Origin: Alphaproteobacteria bacterium
GTDB taxonomy: Bacteria > Pseudomonadota > Alphaproteobacteria > Sphingomonadales > Sphingomonadaceae
DNA: 64,000 nt
Assembly: GCA_019232625.1 (NCBI GenBank)
Contig: JAFANP010000052.1
Coordinates: forward strand, 61,911 to 125,910
Reading direction: 5' to 3'
The translations under genes were made by a program, and so were the position numbers. Shown piece by piece: positions 25,365 through 34,251 of this stretch. Each line of letters opens with the position of its first letter. Position 1 is the first letter of the stretch. Under the pieces are notes generated by a model. The model was given only the letters and a program-made list of their open reading frames with translations, did no database searches and was not told where the DNA came from.

Positions 25365-27890
25365 TCAGGCCCGCGGCAGCGTGAAGGCGATGACGGCGCC
25401 GCGGTCCGGCCCGCTCGCCAGCCAGATCCGCCCGCCATGCGCTTCGATGACGGTCCTGCATATCGAGAGCCCGATGCCGGTCCCCGACGACTTGGTGGTG
25501 ACGAACGGCGAAAACAGACGGTCGCGGACGTCTTCGGCGATTCCGGGGCCTTCGTCCGAGACCCTGACCTCGACCTCCTCGTCCGAGACGGGGACCGCCG
25601 AGACCATGATCCTGCGACCCCCGCCTTCCCGCATGGCGTCGTCCGCATTGCGTATCAGGTTCACGAAGACCTGCTGCAGGTGCACCCGGTCGACCCGGAC
25701 GCCGTCCGCCTCCGGCGCGATGGCGAACTCGACGTCCGCGGTGCCGACCGCGACGTTGGCCGCGGCCTGGGCGACCGATCCAAGGCTTTCGGGCCGCGCC
25801 TCGATATGCGTCCAGCGGGTCGGCGTCCGGGCCCGGGCGAGGATGTCTCCGGCGAGCATCGCGCTCTCGTCGATGCCGTCGAGAGCTTCTTCGATCCAGC
25901 TCTGAGCGGGGGCGTCCCGGCTGGCGCGTCGCAACGCCGCCGAATAGCCTCTTATCGCGGTGAGCGGCTGCCTCAGCTCATGGGAGAGGCTCGTCATCAC
26001 CGTGCCCAAGGCGGTGAGGCGACAGACGTTGGCCAGCTCGGCCTGCGCCCGATCGAGCTCCTGCGCGGACCTGTGGCGCTCCGTCTCGTCGAGGACGATG
26101 CCCACGAAGCGGTTCGCCGCCCCGTCGGCGCCGTACAGGGGCCGGCCGAGGGCGCGGATCCACCGGCTTTCGCCATTGCGCGGAAAGGAGCGATAGTCGG
26201 TCGAATAGGTCGTGCCGGTGACGATCGCCTTCTCGAGCGCGGCCTTGGTTCGAACGACGTCGTCGGGGTGAACGGCCGCCTCCCACGCCGCTTCGGACAT
26301 CGCTTCGTCGCCGTCGACGGGCAGCCCGTGCATCTCGCGGGTTCGCGCGCACATCCTCACCGTGCGGCTCGCGAGATCGATGTCCCAAGTGCCCGCGCCC
26401 GCGCCCTGCTGGGCGAGCGCGATCCGCTCGTGCGCCTCCTGCGCATGGGCCTGCATCTCCTTGAGCGGACTCGTGTCCGTCACCGTGCCGACCATCCGAA
26501 CGGGACTGCCGGTCTGGGGATTGTGGGCGACGACCCGGCCTCTGTCGAACACCCACGCCCATCCGCCCGCATTGCGCCGGACCCGATATTCGCAGGCGAA
26601 CAGGTCCGAGGCGCCGGCGAGATGTTCGCGCAGCTGCCGGTCCACCTCCGGCCAGTCCCCCGGGTGGATCAGGTTGTGAAACGTGTCGGGCCGGTGCGAG
26701 ACCGTGTCGGGATCGTAGCCGAGGCGCACCAGGAACCGCGGCGACATCGTCATCACCCCGTCCGGGATGTTCCAGTCCCAGGCGCCGTCGCCCGAGGCGT
26801 CGAGCGCCAGCCGCAGCCGTTCCTCGCTCAGCCTCAGCTCGGCGAGCGTCGTGCGCTCGCGGCTGAGGTCCCTGAACAACACCAGGAGCCCGCTTGCGAT
26901 CGGGCGCAAATTGACGTCGAACCACTGGCCGAGATTGGGTTCGTAGAAGGTGAAGCGGGCGCATTTGCGCTGCTCCGCGGCGGCCTTGTACTCGTCATAG
27001 GCCCGGGTACGGGCCGCGCCGGGAAACATTTCCCATATGTTGCGGCCGATCAGATCGCGCGCGTCGCCGATGATCTCCAGCGCGTTGCGGTTGGCGTAGG
27101 TGAAGTTGAAGTCGTGATCGAGAAGGAAGACCCCGTCCGTCGTCCCTTCGAGAATATCGAGCGCCGGCGGCAGCATATCCTCGAGCACGCCCTTGCGGAC
27201 GGAGGGTATCCGCCTCGCCGCGGTCAGGGCCGGGGGCGGCGCCAGCGCGGCCGCGGTCGGCGCGGTGCAGTCGTCGGACGTCTCGAGCGGCGTGAGCTCC
27301 GCCTCGATCGCCAGCCGGATCGCGGCCGGGGTCGTGCGGACGCCGAGATCCTTCAGCAGGTTGCTCCGGTGCATCTCGACCGTGCGGGGGCTGAGGTCGA
27401 GGCGGCGGGCGATCTCCTTGTTCATCATTCCGGCGATCAGGCCGCGAAGGATCTGGCGCTCGCGCTGGGACAGGACGCGGAGCCTCGCCGCCGCCGCCGC
27501 TCTCACCGTGCTGCGCTGGACCCGGTCGTCGGCGAGCGCGCGGGCGCGCTCGATCGCGACGACCAGTTCGTCCGGATCATGGGGCTTCTGGAGGAAATCG
27601 ACCGCCCCCAGCTTCAACGCCTGGACGGCCGCGGGCAGATCTCCCTCCCCGCTCATCGCGATCACCGGAAGCGGCGAGCCGCGCAGCGCCATCTCCTCGA
27701 GCACCTCCAGCCCGCCTAAGTCGCCCATGTTCAGGTCCAGCAGCAGGCAGCCTGACAAGCTTCGACGCTCGCGCAGAAGCTCGGCGCCGCTGGCGTAGAT
27801 TTCGGTGGAATAGCCGTGGCTGGAGAGCAGATAGCTCAGCGCGGCCCGGACGGCGGGATCGTCATCGACGATATGGACGGTAGTAGACAA
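25365..27890 (-). CDS. Fused FixJ-like response regulator and PAS histidine kinase
   Basis: 841-residue soluble protein with an unusual domain order. A complete FixJ-type response regulator comes first: receiver domain (about 4-118) with acidic pocket, phosphoacceptor Asp52 in LLLDLNM and Lys102; LuxR-type helix-turn-helix (about 138-198) in LSQRERQILRGLIAG and LSPRTVEMHRSNLLKDLGV. A Pro/Ala linker (about 200-230) leads to three PAS domains (about 240-345, 355-480, 485-605) and a kinase core with His637 in SLSHELRQPLTAIRGY, N-box VNLIRNADDAM, and G-boxes DEGPGIAED and GTGIGLSI. All catalytic residues are kept and the frame is continuous. No haem-binding FixL PAS motif is obvious. Confidence 0.9.
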   Translation of the reverse strand: MSTTVHIVDDDPAVRAALSYLLSSHGYSTEIYASGAELLRERRSLSGCLLLDLNMGDLGGLEVLEEMALRGSPLPVIAMSGEGDLPAAVQALKLGAVDFLQKPHDPDELVVAIERARALADDRVQRSTVRAAAAARLRVLSQRERQILRGLIAGMMNKEIARRLDLSPRTVEMHRSNLLKDLGVRTTPAAIRLAIEAELTPLETSDDCTAPTAAALAPPPALTAARRIPSVRKGVLEDMLPPALDILEGTTDGVFLLDHDFNFTYANRNALEIIGDARDLIGRNIWEMFPGAARTRAYDEYKAAAEQRKCARFTFYEPNLGQWFDVNLRPIASGLLVLFRDLSRERTTLAELRLSEERLRLALDASGDGAWDWNIPDGVMTMSPRFLVRLGYDPDTVSHRPDTFHNLIHPGDWPEVDRQLREHLAGASDLFACEYRVRRNAGGWAWVFDRGRVVAHNPQTGSPVRMVGTVTDTSPLKEMQAHAQEAHERIALAQQGAGAGTWDIDLASRTVRMCARTREMHGLPVDGDEAMSEAAWEAAVHPDDVVRTKAALEKAIVTGTTYSTDYRSFPRNGESRWIRALGRPLYGADGAANRFVGIVLDETERHRSAQELDRAQAELANVCRLTALGTVMTSLSHELRQPLTAIRGYSAALRRASRDAPAQSWIEEALDGIDESAMLAGDILARARTPTRWTHIEARPESLGSVAQAAANVAVGTADVEFAIAPEADGVRVDRVHLQQVFVNLIRNADDAMREGGGRRIMVSAVPVSDEEVEVRVSDEGPGIAEDVRDRLFSPFVTTKSSGTGIGLSICRTVIEAHGGRIWLASGPDRGAVIAFTLPRA

Positions 27891-28218
27891 ATGACTCTCG
27901 ACAATCCTTCAGGAAGCCGCCCAAGGTTCATAACCTTGCGCGCCCGGCGCTTCGATGAGCAGAGCTACGGCAAGATCGCGAGTGCCTCGCGGCGTCGCGA
28001 CAGGCGGAAAATACCGTAGCAAGCGTCGGCTGCCCAAGCGCTGACGCGGTCGCAACCGCCCGCTTGGCAAGCGAGCATCACTTAGGCGGCGGGCGCGGCA
28101 ATACTACTGGGAGGATTACGAGGCCCGCCGGGCCCGATCCCGCTCCTGAGCCGTTGTCTGCTGCGACGTCTTGCTGCGACGTCTGCTGCGACGCCGCGAC
28201 GCTCGAAGCGAGGATGCG
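27891..28218. other. Divergent intergenic region with motif and short tandem repeat
   Basis: Separates the minus-strand FixJ-FixL fusion gene from the plus-strand MEDS regulator gene. It holds the CTACGGTATTTTCC motif described separately and, close to the MEDS start, three imperfect tandem copies of a 12-13-bp unit (TCTGCTGCGACG and relatives, about 28160-28195) in what would be the leader of that gene. Confidence 0.5.
28006..28019 (-). promoter_or_regulatory. Candidate regulator-binding motif CTACGGTATTTTCC
   Basis: Reads CTACGGTATTTTCC toward the FixJ-FixL fusion gene, 115-130 bp upstream of its start. It differs from the PilZ-operon copy at one core base and in the length of the T-run. 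Position suggests autoregulation, though the divergent MEDS gene could also use it. Confidence 0.45.
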
Positions 28219-29109
28219 ATGGCTGCAATCGACCCTGACACCGAGCCGCCCGATCTTCGGCCGACGGGGATCGAGCCGATCGGGAGCCTTCCCTGGGGCA
28301 CGCACATCTGCATGTTCTACGAGTCCTTGGAGGATTTGCTGGAGGCGAACAGCGGATATTTCGCGCCCGGCCTGTCGAGGAACGAATGTTGCGTCTGGGG
28401 CCTCTCGGAACCCGGCGCTGAGGAGCAGGCGCGGCACGCGCTGCGCCAGGCCGTGCCGGACGCCGACCGCTACCTGGAGACGGGAGCGATGGAGCTGATC
28501 TCCGATTACCGCTCCTACCTGGCGCGCGACGGCCTGGATCCCAAGCGCATCTCCCGCCAGTGGCAGCTCAAGCTCGCGGAGGCGCGCGCGCGCGGCTTCG
28601 ACGGGCTGCGGGTCAGCGGCAACGCCTTCTGGATGGAGCGGCACTTGTGGGAGACGTTCAGCCAGTACGAAGCCGAGCTCGACCAGGTGGTCTCCGGTTG
28701 CCCGATGCTCGTCTTGTGCACCTATTCGCTGCGTGCCGCCCGCGCGGTGGACATATTGGACGTGGCCGCGACCCACCATTTCACGATCGCCCGACGGGGC
28801 GGGCGCTGGGAATATGTCGAGACGCCCGAATTGCGCGCGGCGAAGCGGGAGATCGGCCGCCTCAACGAGGCCGTCGACATCCTCTCGCGGCCGTTCCCCG
28901 GGCACGAGAAGCTGACGCGGCGCGAGCGCACCATGCTCGCGCAGATCGTGCTCGGCGCTTCGAACAAGGAGGCGGCGCGAGCCCTGGACATCAGCCCGCG
29001 CACCGCCGAATTCCACCGCGCCAACATCCTGCGCAAGCTCGAGGCCCGCAACCTGCCCGAGCTTATGCACCTCGTGCTCGGCGCCGCGGAGCGAAGGCCG
29101 CAAAGCTGA
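28219..29109 (+). CDS. MEDS-domain LuxR-type regulator
   Basis: 296 residues. The N-terminal MEDS/DcmR-type sensory domain (about 15-185) begins PIGSLPWGTHICMFYESLED and continues through NECCVWGLSEPG. A linker (ELRAAKREIGRLNEAVDIL) leads to a C-terminal LuxR helix-turn-helix (LTRRERTMLAQIVLGASNKE then DISPRTAEFHRANILRKL). MEDS domains are linked to one-carbon or hydrocarbon sensing and sometimes to light signalling. The ATG after CGAGGATGCG is preferred to an upstream in-frame codon. Adjacent to the pilus operon, which it may control. Confidence 0.85.
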   Translation: MAAIDPDTEPPDLRPTGIEPIGSLPWGTHICMFYESLEDLLEANSGYFAPGLSRNECCVWGLSEPGAEEQARHALRQAVPDADRYLETGAMELISDYRSYLARDGLDPKRISRQWQLKLAEARARGFDGLRVSGNAFWMERHLWETFSQYEAELDQVVSGCPMLVLCTYSLRAARAVDILDVAATHHFTIARRGGRWEYVETPELRAAKREIGRLNEAVDILSRPFPGHEKLTRRERTMLAQIVLGASNKEAARALDISPRTAEFHRANILRKLEARNLPELMHLVLGAAERRPQS

Positions 29110-29120
29110 GGCGGCAGGCT

Positions 29121-31379
29121 TCACTCTCGGCAGGTTCGCGTCCCAAGGTCCGGCTGAGGATCGGGGCCCGCCGCCCATGCGATGTCGAACCTGCATCGCC
29201 CCTCCGGCCAGACGGCCTCGAGCCGGTTGGTGTCGGCGAGCCCGGAGAGGAATAGCTCTCCGCCCGGCGCCGCGACGAAGCTGCGGCCGGCGACGGTGAC
29301 GGTCGCGCCTGTCGGGACGGGCCCGAGCCCCGGCACCTCCAGGCGCACCACCGCCGACCGGGTGCGCGGCGCGCGCATGTCCACCACGACGCCGCTGCGG
29401 GCGTAGGGTCGAACCTCCGCTTCGGCCGAAATGACCTCCGCGTCGATCGGCAGGTCGGCGACTTCGAGGCGGATCCTGTTCGCCTCGTAGCTACGCAGCC
29501 GAGGGACGACGGCCCGCCCGTCGCGGCCGGTACGGCCGACCGGATGGTTGTCGGCATAGACCCGAACGCCCGGCTGTCCGGCGTCGACGACGGCGAAGGC
29601 GTCCGAGAGACGCTGCGCGGCGAACGCCTCCCCGCCCGCCATTCCGATGCCGCCGCTGGCGCGCAGCCGCGCGCCGGTCCGGCCATCCCGATAGGTGAGC
29701 TCGGCATCGTACTGGCCGAAGCTCGTGTTGAGCTGGAGCGCGGCCGCCCCGGTGGGCCGCGGCCCGAGGACCGCGAGGGCGCGGTAGCCCCAGCCCTGGT
29801 CGGCCGGGGCGTTTTGCTGGAGGGACAGGGACGCGAAGCCGTTGCCGCCCTCCAGGCCCGCCGCCGCGCCGGCGCTGGTGCGGCGATCGAGCCGGATCGA
29901 GAGGGACAATAAGGCGGCGGTGTCGCCCGGTCCGGAGAGCGCGGTCTGGGCGGCGAAGCGCAGGGTGGCGCGCCTGCCGAGGCGGAAGGAGGCATTCGCC
30001 CCGGCGACGTCCGCCCCCGGCCGTCCGTCGCGATAGTCGCGGCGCAGGTACGAGAGGCCGAGCGCGCCCCAGCGCTCCGACAGCGAAGCCGAGAGACGCA
30101 GGTCGAGCGCCGGCAGAGCGCGCGGGTCGCCGACCTGCCTGTAGCCTTCGCTCGCCAGGCTGGCCGAGCCGCCGAAGGAGAAGCCGCGGGAGCGATGCTC
30201 GAAGGCGATGCCGAGACGCTCCCCGCTGCCGGAGGCGCCGCTGCGGCTGGCTGCCGCGGAGACGGAGACCAGGCCGACTCCGGGGTAGGCGAAGGCGGCG
30301 GCGACCCCGCCCTGCTGGGTCTCCGCGGAGGCGGCCGCATGTCCCTCGACCGTGATCCGGTCGGTCAGGCCGAGGCGGTGGGTGGCCGAGGCGACCAGCG
30401 GTCCGTAGGCCGCGTTGCGCACGGCATAATCGTGCCGCAGGAAACCGATCTCGTAGCTGAAGTCGGCCAGGCCGGCGCGGAGCAGGCCGGGAGCGGCGTA
30501 ATAGGCTTCGCGGATGAGGGTTTCGCGGCCCAGCGCGTCGCGCACGACCATCTCCACCGTCCCCGCACCCATGACCACCGGGAAGCCGGTGAGGGTGAAC
30601 GCGCCCGGCCTCAGCTCATGCGTGGCCGCGTGGGCGCCGTTCACGTACAGATCGGCCACCGAGGGGAGCACCGCGCTGCCCGACAGGGTCGGCACCGGGC
30701 CGGTGACGAAGCCGGGCTGGACGTCGAACCGGCGCGTCACCTGCAGGCCGCCGATGCGGAGGGGACCGCCGCCCACGCCGCCGCGGGTGATCGTGTCCCC
30801 GACGCGGAGCGAGAGCATGTCGTCGGGAACGTCCCAGGTGAGATGGGTGTCGAGCCGCACCAGCCGCGCGCCGGTTCCCGCCACGCGCGCGATAGCATTG
30901 CCTTGGGCGAGGAGAGGGCCCGCGAAAAGCCCCAGATCGAACGCGCCGGTCGCCGCCGGCGCGGCGCCGTTCCCGGCGGTCGCCTCGAGATCGTAGTTGA
31001 ACGAGAAGCCGGGGCGCGCCGGCGTCATGGGCGGGATCGCGGGCGCCAGCGCCGTCAGCCGGGTCGCGCGAAATGCGCTCGGCGGCAGCACCAGGTCGAG
31101 GCGCTGCGCCGCGGGGTCGTAGTCGGTCCGGACCGCCCCGCCCGGAGCGAGCCGGATCCAGCGCCGCCCGTCCCGGTCCGCCGCCTCGAGCCGCTCGGTC
31201 CCGACCTGGAGCGCCTCGAGCGGCGCGGCCGGGACGTAGAAGGCTCCGGCCGAGTCGCGCTCCACGACGGCGGGGCCGGCCGCGGCGCCGTTGACCCGGA
31301 GCTCGACGACCATCTCCGTCATCTCGCCGGGGACGGCGGCGACGGCGGCCAGGGCCGCGGCGAAGCTAGGGAGCCACAC
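29121..31379 (-). CDS. Fimbrial outer-membrane usher protein (CsuD-like)
   Basis: 752-residue outer-membrane usher that would assemble pilin subunits delivered by the chaperone. After a signal sequence the N-terminal domain is seen (ELRVNGAAAGPAVV, YVPAAPLEAL). The long beta-barrel region includes SVADLYVNGAHAATHELRPG and PVVMGAGTVEMVVRDALGRE, a plug-type segment. C-terminal domains contain GVRVYADNHPVGRTGRDGRA. It belongs with ushers paired with SCPU-type pilins. It overlaps the chaperone gene by 14 bp. Confidence 0.9.
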   Translation of the reverse strand: MWLPSFAAALAAVAAVPGEMTEMVVELRVNGAAAGPAVVERDSAGAFYVPAAPLEALQVGTERLEAADRDGRRWIRLAPGGAVRTDYDPAAQRLDLVLPPSAFRATRLTALAPAIPPMTPARPGFSFNYDLEATAGNGAAPAATGAFDLGLFAGPLLAQGNAIARVAGTGARLVRLDTHLTWDVPDDMLSLRVGDTITRGGVGGGPLRIGGLQVTRRFDVQPGFVTGPVPTLSGSAVLPSVADLYVNGAHAATHELRPGAFTLTGFPVVMGAGTVEMVVRDALGRETLIREAYYAAPGLLRAGLADFSYEIGFLRHDYAVRNAAYGPLVASATHRLGLTDRITVEGHAAASAETQQGGVAAAFAYPGVGLVSVSAAASRSGASGSGERLGIAFEHRSRGFSFGGSASLASEGYRQVGDPRALPALDLRLSASLSERWGALGLSYLRRDYRDGRPGADVAGANASFRLGRRATLRFAAQTALSGPGDTAALLSLSIRLDRRTSAGAAAGLEGGNGFASLSLQQNAPADQGWGYRALAVLGPRPTGAAALQLNTSFGQYDAELTYRDGRTGARLRASGGIGMAGGEAFAAQRLSDAFAVVDAGQPGVRVYADNHPVGRTGRDGRAVVPRLRSYEANRIRLEVADLPIDAEVISAEAEVRPYARSGVVVDMRAPRTRSAVVRLEVPGLGPVPTGATVTVAGRSFVAAPGGELFLSGLADTNRLEAVWPEGRCRFDIAWAAGPDPQPDLGTRTCRE

Positions 31380-32085
31380 GGACCGCGACGCGGGTTTCGC
31401 CCGCGGCGGTGCGGACGACGAGCGCCGTCGGCGTCCCCGCCTTGGCGCCCAGGGTCCAGGCCCGGCTGCTCGACGGAAGGACCACGCCCATGGCCTGGGT
31501 TCGACCGAGCGCCTGCCCCGAGGCGTCCCGAGCTTCGATGGCCAGGATCTGCGCGTGCAGGTCGCCGCTGTTGCGGCCCTCGACGACGAGGACGCCGCCG
31601 GGTCCGCGGCGGGCGGCCCAGCTCAGCGCCGGGGCCGCGCCGCGGCGGGCGACCACGTAGAGCGGCAGATCGAGCTTCAGCGAGACGCTGACGCCGGTGC
31701 CCGGCGCCCTCGGCCCCGGTATCTCCTCGACGATCAGCCGGTAGGCCGCCGCGGGCGTGCGGCGGCGAAAGCCGATTCGGACCAGCTGCTGCGCGCCCGG
31801 CGCGACCGTGAAGATCGGCGGCGACACGACCAGGTCGGCGGTCGGCTCGGTCCGGTCGCGGCCGTCCGACTGCGTCCAGCGGAGCGCCGTCACCCGCACC
31901 GCGACCGGCCGCGAATCCTGATTGTGGAGGCGAAGCTCGCCGGCCCCCTCATCGGGCATGACGGCGACGGCCACGGGAGTGATTCGAAACGCGCCTGCGG
32001 CGGCGGGGGCAGCCGGCAAGGCGAGCGCGGCGAGGAGGAGGGCAGCCGCCGCGCGGCGGCTGCCCTCCAGGGACAGGATCGTCAC
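31366..32085 (-). CDS. Periplasmic pilus assembly chaperone
   Basis: 239-residue PapD-like chaperone with two Ig-like domains. Signal peptide about residues 10-32 (ALLLAALALPAAPAAAG). The first domain has FRITPVAVAVMPDEGAGELR and the usher/chaperone signature VAPGAQQLVRIGFRRRTP-AAAYRLIVEEIP. The second has APALSWAARRGPGGVLVVEG. The GTG start is uncertain: AAGGAGG abuts it directly, so initiation could be a few codons further in. It lies 10 bp after the pilin gene. Confidence 0.87.
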   Translation of the reverse strand: MTILSLEGSRRAAAALLLAALALPAAPAAAGAFRITPVAVAVMPDEGAGELRLHNQDSRPVAVRVTALRWTQSDGRDRTEPTADLVVSPPIFTVAPGAQQLVRIGFRRRTPAAAYRLIVEEIPGPRAPGTGVSVSLKLDLPLYVVARRGAAPALSWAARRGPGGVLVVEGRNSGDLHAQILAIEARDASGQALGRTQAMGVVLPSSSRAWTLGAKAGTPTALVVRTAAGETRVAVRVAP

Positions 32086-32095
32086 CTCCTTCGGC

Positions 32096-32599
32096 TCAGT
32101 AGGAGACGGTGACCTGCACCGTGTCGGCATAGTCGCCGGCCGGAACGCCGGTCTGCCCGGCCGGGATGAGCCCATAGACCGTCTTGGTCTGGACGCTGCC
32201 GGTGCCGGTGTCGCTGAAGGTCGCCGTCGCACCCTCGATGCCGTCGCCCCACAGCTGGGTGCGGGCGGAATCGGTGAACAGGCTGTAGCTGAGGAGGTTG
32301 GCCCCGTTCGCCATCTTGCGGCTCGCGAGGTCCGCGCCGGTGCCGGCCCCGGCGTCGGCGAGGGCGGCCCAGGCGGTGCCGTTGGTGCAGGTGACGCTGA
32401 CGCTCCCGGTGCCCTGGACGGCCTGCCCCGAGGTGACGTCGACGTCGTTGAAGGCGACCGGCGAGGTCGAGACGGTGCAGTTCGCCGACACGGTCGCATT
32501 GACGCCGAGCGAGGAACCGACATCGGCCGCGAAAGCCGGCGACGCGCCGAAGGCAGCCGCGATGGCTGCGGCAACGCCGCAGCGAACGATATTCTTCAT
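32096..32599 (-). CDS. Spore coat protein U (SCPU) domain pilin subunit
   Basis: 167-residue secreted subunit. Signal peptide MKNIVRCGVAAAIAAAFGASPAFA is followed by an SCPU domain with the conserved Cys pair (SANCTVS and SVTCTNG), NGANLLSYSLFTDSARTQLWGDG and the C-terminal PAGDYADTVQVTVSY donor-strand motif. AAGGGG lies about 7 nt before the ATG. It is the only pilin in the operon; Csu-type operons usually have several subunits and a tip adhesin. Confidence 0.92.
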   Translation of the reverse strand: MKNIVRCGVAAAIAAAFGASPAFAADVGSSLGVNATVSANCTVSTSPVAFNDVDVTSGQAVQGTGSVSVTCTNGTAWAALADAGAGTGADLASRKMANGANLLSYSLFTDSARTQLWGDGIEGATATFSDTGTGSVQTKTVYGLIPAGQTGVPAGDYADTVQVTVSY

Positions 32600-33026
32600 G
32601 GATGTACCCCTTTGCTCTCTGGATGCTCCGCCGCCGCCGGCCGGTCCGGAGAAAGGCTGGCCAATCGGCGGCGGCCCATTCAGGTAATTGAATAGGCTAG
32701 AAAAAACTGTTGGAATCCGGCCGCGCACGAACACTATGGGGAAATCACGGTAGCGGGCGGCAAGATGTCGCAACCGTCGCGCCGGACGATCAGGTCCAGC
32801 CGCATTCGGCAGCCCTGGCCGCCACACCGATCGTCCGCTACCGCCCCATTGCGTCGAAATATTGCAGCGACCGAAGCTGGCAATTGTCGCGATGCGACCA
32901 AGTCTTCATTTGGTTCCTACCGAAGAAATACGGTCGTAATCTCGCATGGTGGCGCGATGATCCTTGCGCAACTTATCCGTCGACTTGGCCGCGACCGGTC
33001 TTCCCTCGAGTCGCCCAGGAACCTCC
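32600..33026. other. Divergent intergenic region between pilus operon and ftsZ-like gene
   Basis: About 430 bp, visibly more AT-rich than its surroundings. No gene seen. It contains one full copy of the CTACCGT-TTTCC motif (described separately) and a degenerate relative at about 32922-32935 (GAAGAAATACGGTCG on the plus strand), about 95 bp before the ftsZ-like start. Confidence 0.45.
32740..32753 (-). promoter_or_regulatory. Candidate regulator-binding motif CTACCGTGATTTCC
   Basis: Reads CTACCGTGATTTCC toward the SCPU pilin gene, 141-155 bp upstream of its ATG. Third member of the set seen at the PilZ/GGDEF-EAL and FixJ-FixL genes, in the same orientation relative to the gene it precedes. 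Confidence 0.42.
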
Positions 33027-34235
33027 ATGTCAAGCGCCGATCTACAGGTCCTACCCCTCAATCCGCGGATCACCGTCATCGGGACGGGCGGTGCCGGTAA
33101 CAACGCCCTTTCCCTGATGGTCGAGAACGGCCTCCAGGGCGTCGAGCTCGTGGCCGCGAACACCGACGCCCAGACGCTCCGGCGCTCGGCTCTTCCCGAC
33201 ATTCTCCAGCTCGGACGCCGCACGACCGAGGGCCTCGGCGCCGGGTCCCGCGCCGAGATCGGCCGAAAGGCGGCGGAGGAATCGCGCGGCGATATCGAGC
33301 GCCGCCTTCAAGGCTCGGACATGTGCTTCATCGCCGCCGGCATGGGCGGCGGAACGGGCACCGGCGCGGCTCCCGTCATCGCCGAGATCGCCCGGTCGAT
33401 GGGGGTGCTCACGGTCGCCGTGGTGACCAAGCCCTTCGCGTTCGAGGGGGCTCGCCGGGCCCGCGCCGCGGAGGCGGGAGTCGAGGCCCTGGCGCCGCAT
33501 GTCGACAGCCTCATCGTGATCCCGAACCAGAACCTCTTTCGGCTCGTCTCCCCGACGACGACGCTGAAAGCCGCCTTCGCCCTGGCCGACGACATCCTCT
33601 ACCAGGGCGTGCGCAGCCTCTCCGACCTCATGGTCGCCCGCGGCCTCGTCAATCTCGACTTCGCCGACGTCCGCACCGTTCTCGCCAATACGGGCCGGGC
33701 GAAGTTCGGGACCGGCGAGGCCGCCGGAGCGGAGCGGGCGCGCCGCGCGGCGATGCAGGCGCTCACCGACCCCCTGCTCGACGAGGACGCGGCCGGCGCC
33801 CGCGGCCTCCTGGTGTCGATCCAGGGCGGCGACGACCTGCTACTCTCGGAGCTGGACGAGGCGGCCCGCCAGGTCACCGACATGGCCGATCCCGACGCCG
33901 ACATCGTCTGGGGGTCGAGCCACGATCCGTCGCTCAGGGGCCGGATACGCGTCTCGATCATCGCCGCGGGAATCCGTGGTCGCGCGGAAGGCGCGATCTC
34001 GCCCGCCGCCGCGGCGCCCCCGCCGGTGGAGAGCCTGCCGCCGCCCGAGCCCGAGCCCTGCGAGATAGAGCCCGAAGCGGAGCCCGAGCCGGCCCCGCAG
34101 GCCAGCCCCGTCAGCCTGGATCGTCCAAGTCCGCCTCGCGACAGCCTCTTCGAGCGCATGGCGGGAGCCGCACGCGCCGAGGCGGCCGCGGCGGAGGCGG
34201 CCCGGCGGCCGTCCGAGCGGCGGCGGGCCGCCTGA
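33027..34235 (+). CDS. FtsZ-like tubulin-family GTPase (paralogue lacking C-terminal peptide)
   Basis: 402 residues. The nucleotide-binding glycine loop (AAGMGGGTGTGAAPVIAE), the N-terminal VIGTGGAGNNALSLMV, IPNQNLFRLVS and the T7 synergy loop NLDFADVR are intact, so GTP binding and hydrolysis look possible. It departs from housekeeping FtsZ near ARGLVNLDFADVRTVLANTG and KFGTGEA (normally MMGTGEA). It ends in a Pro/Glu linker and DSLFERMAGAARAE plus an Ala/Arg tail. The IPxFL-type peptide that binds FtsA and other partners is not seen. It is outside any division cluster and heads a probable operon with an mraZ-like gene. Confidence 0.9.
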   Translation: MSSADLQVLPLNPRITVIGTGGAGNNALSLMVENGLQGVELVAANTDAQTLRRSALPDILQLGRRTTEGLGAGSRAEIGRKAAEESRGDIERRLQGSDMCFIAAGMGGGTGTGAAPVIAEIARSMGVLTVAVVTKPFAFEGARRARAAEAGVEALAPHVDSLIVIPNQNLFRLVSPTTTLKAAFALADDILYQGVRSLSDLMVARGLVNLDFADVRTVLANTGRAKFGTGEAAGAERARRAAMQALTDPLLDEDAAGARGLLVSIQGGDDLLLSELDEAARQVTDMADPDADIVWGSSHDPSLRGRIRVSIIAAGIRGRAEGAISPAAAAPPPVESLPPPEPEPCEIEPEAEPEPAPQASPVSLDRPSPPRDSLFERMAGAARAEAAAAEAARRPSERRRAA

Positions 34236-34251
34236 CCGGAGAAATCGGACC

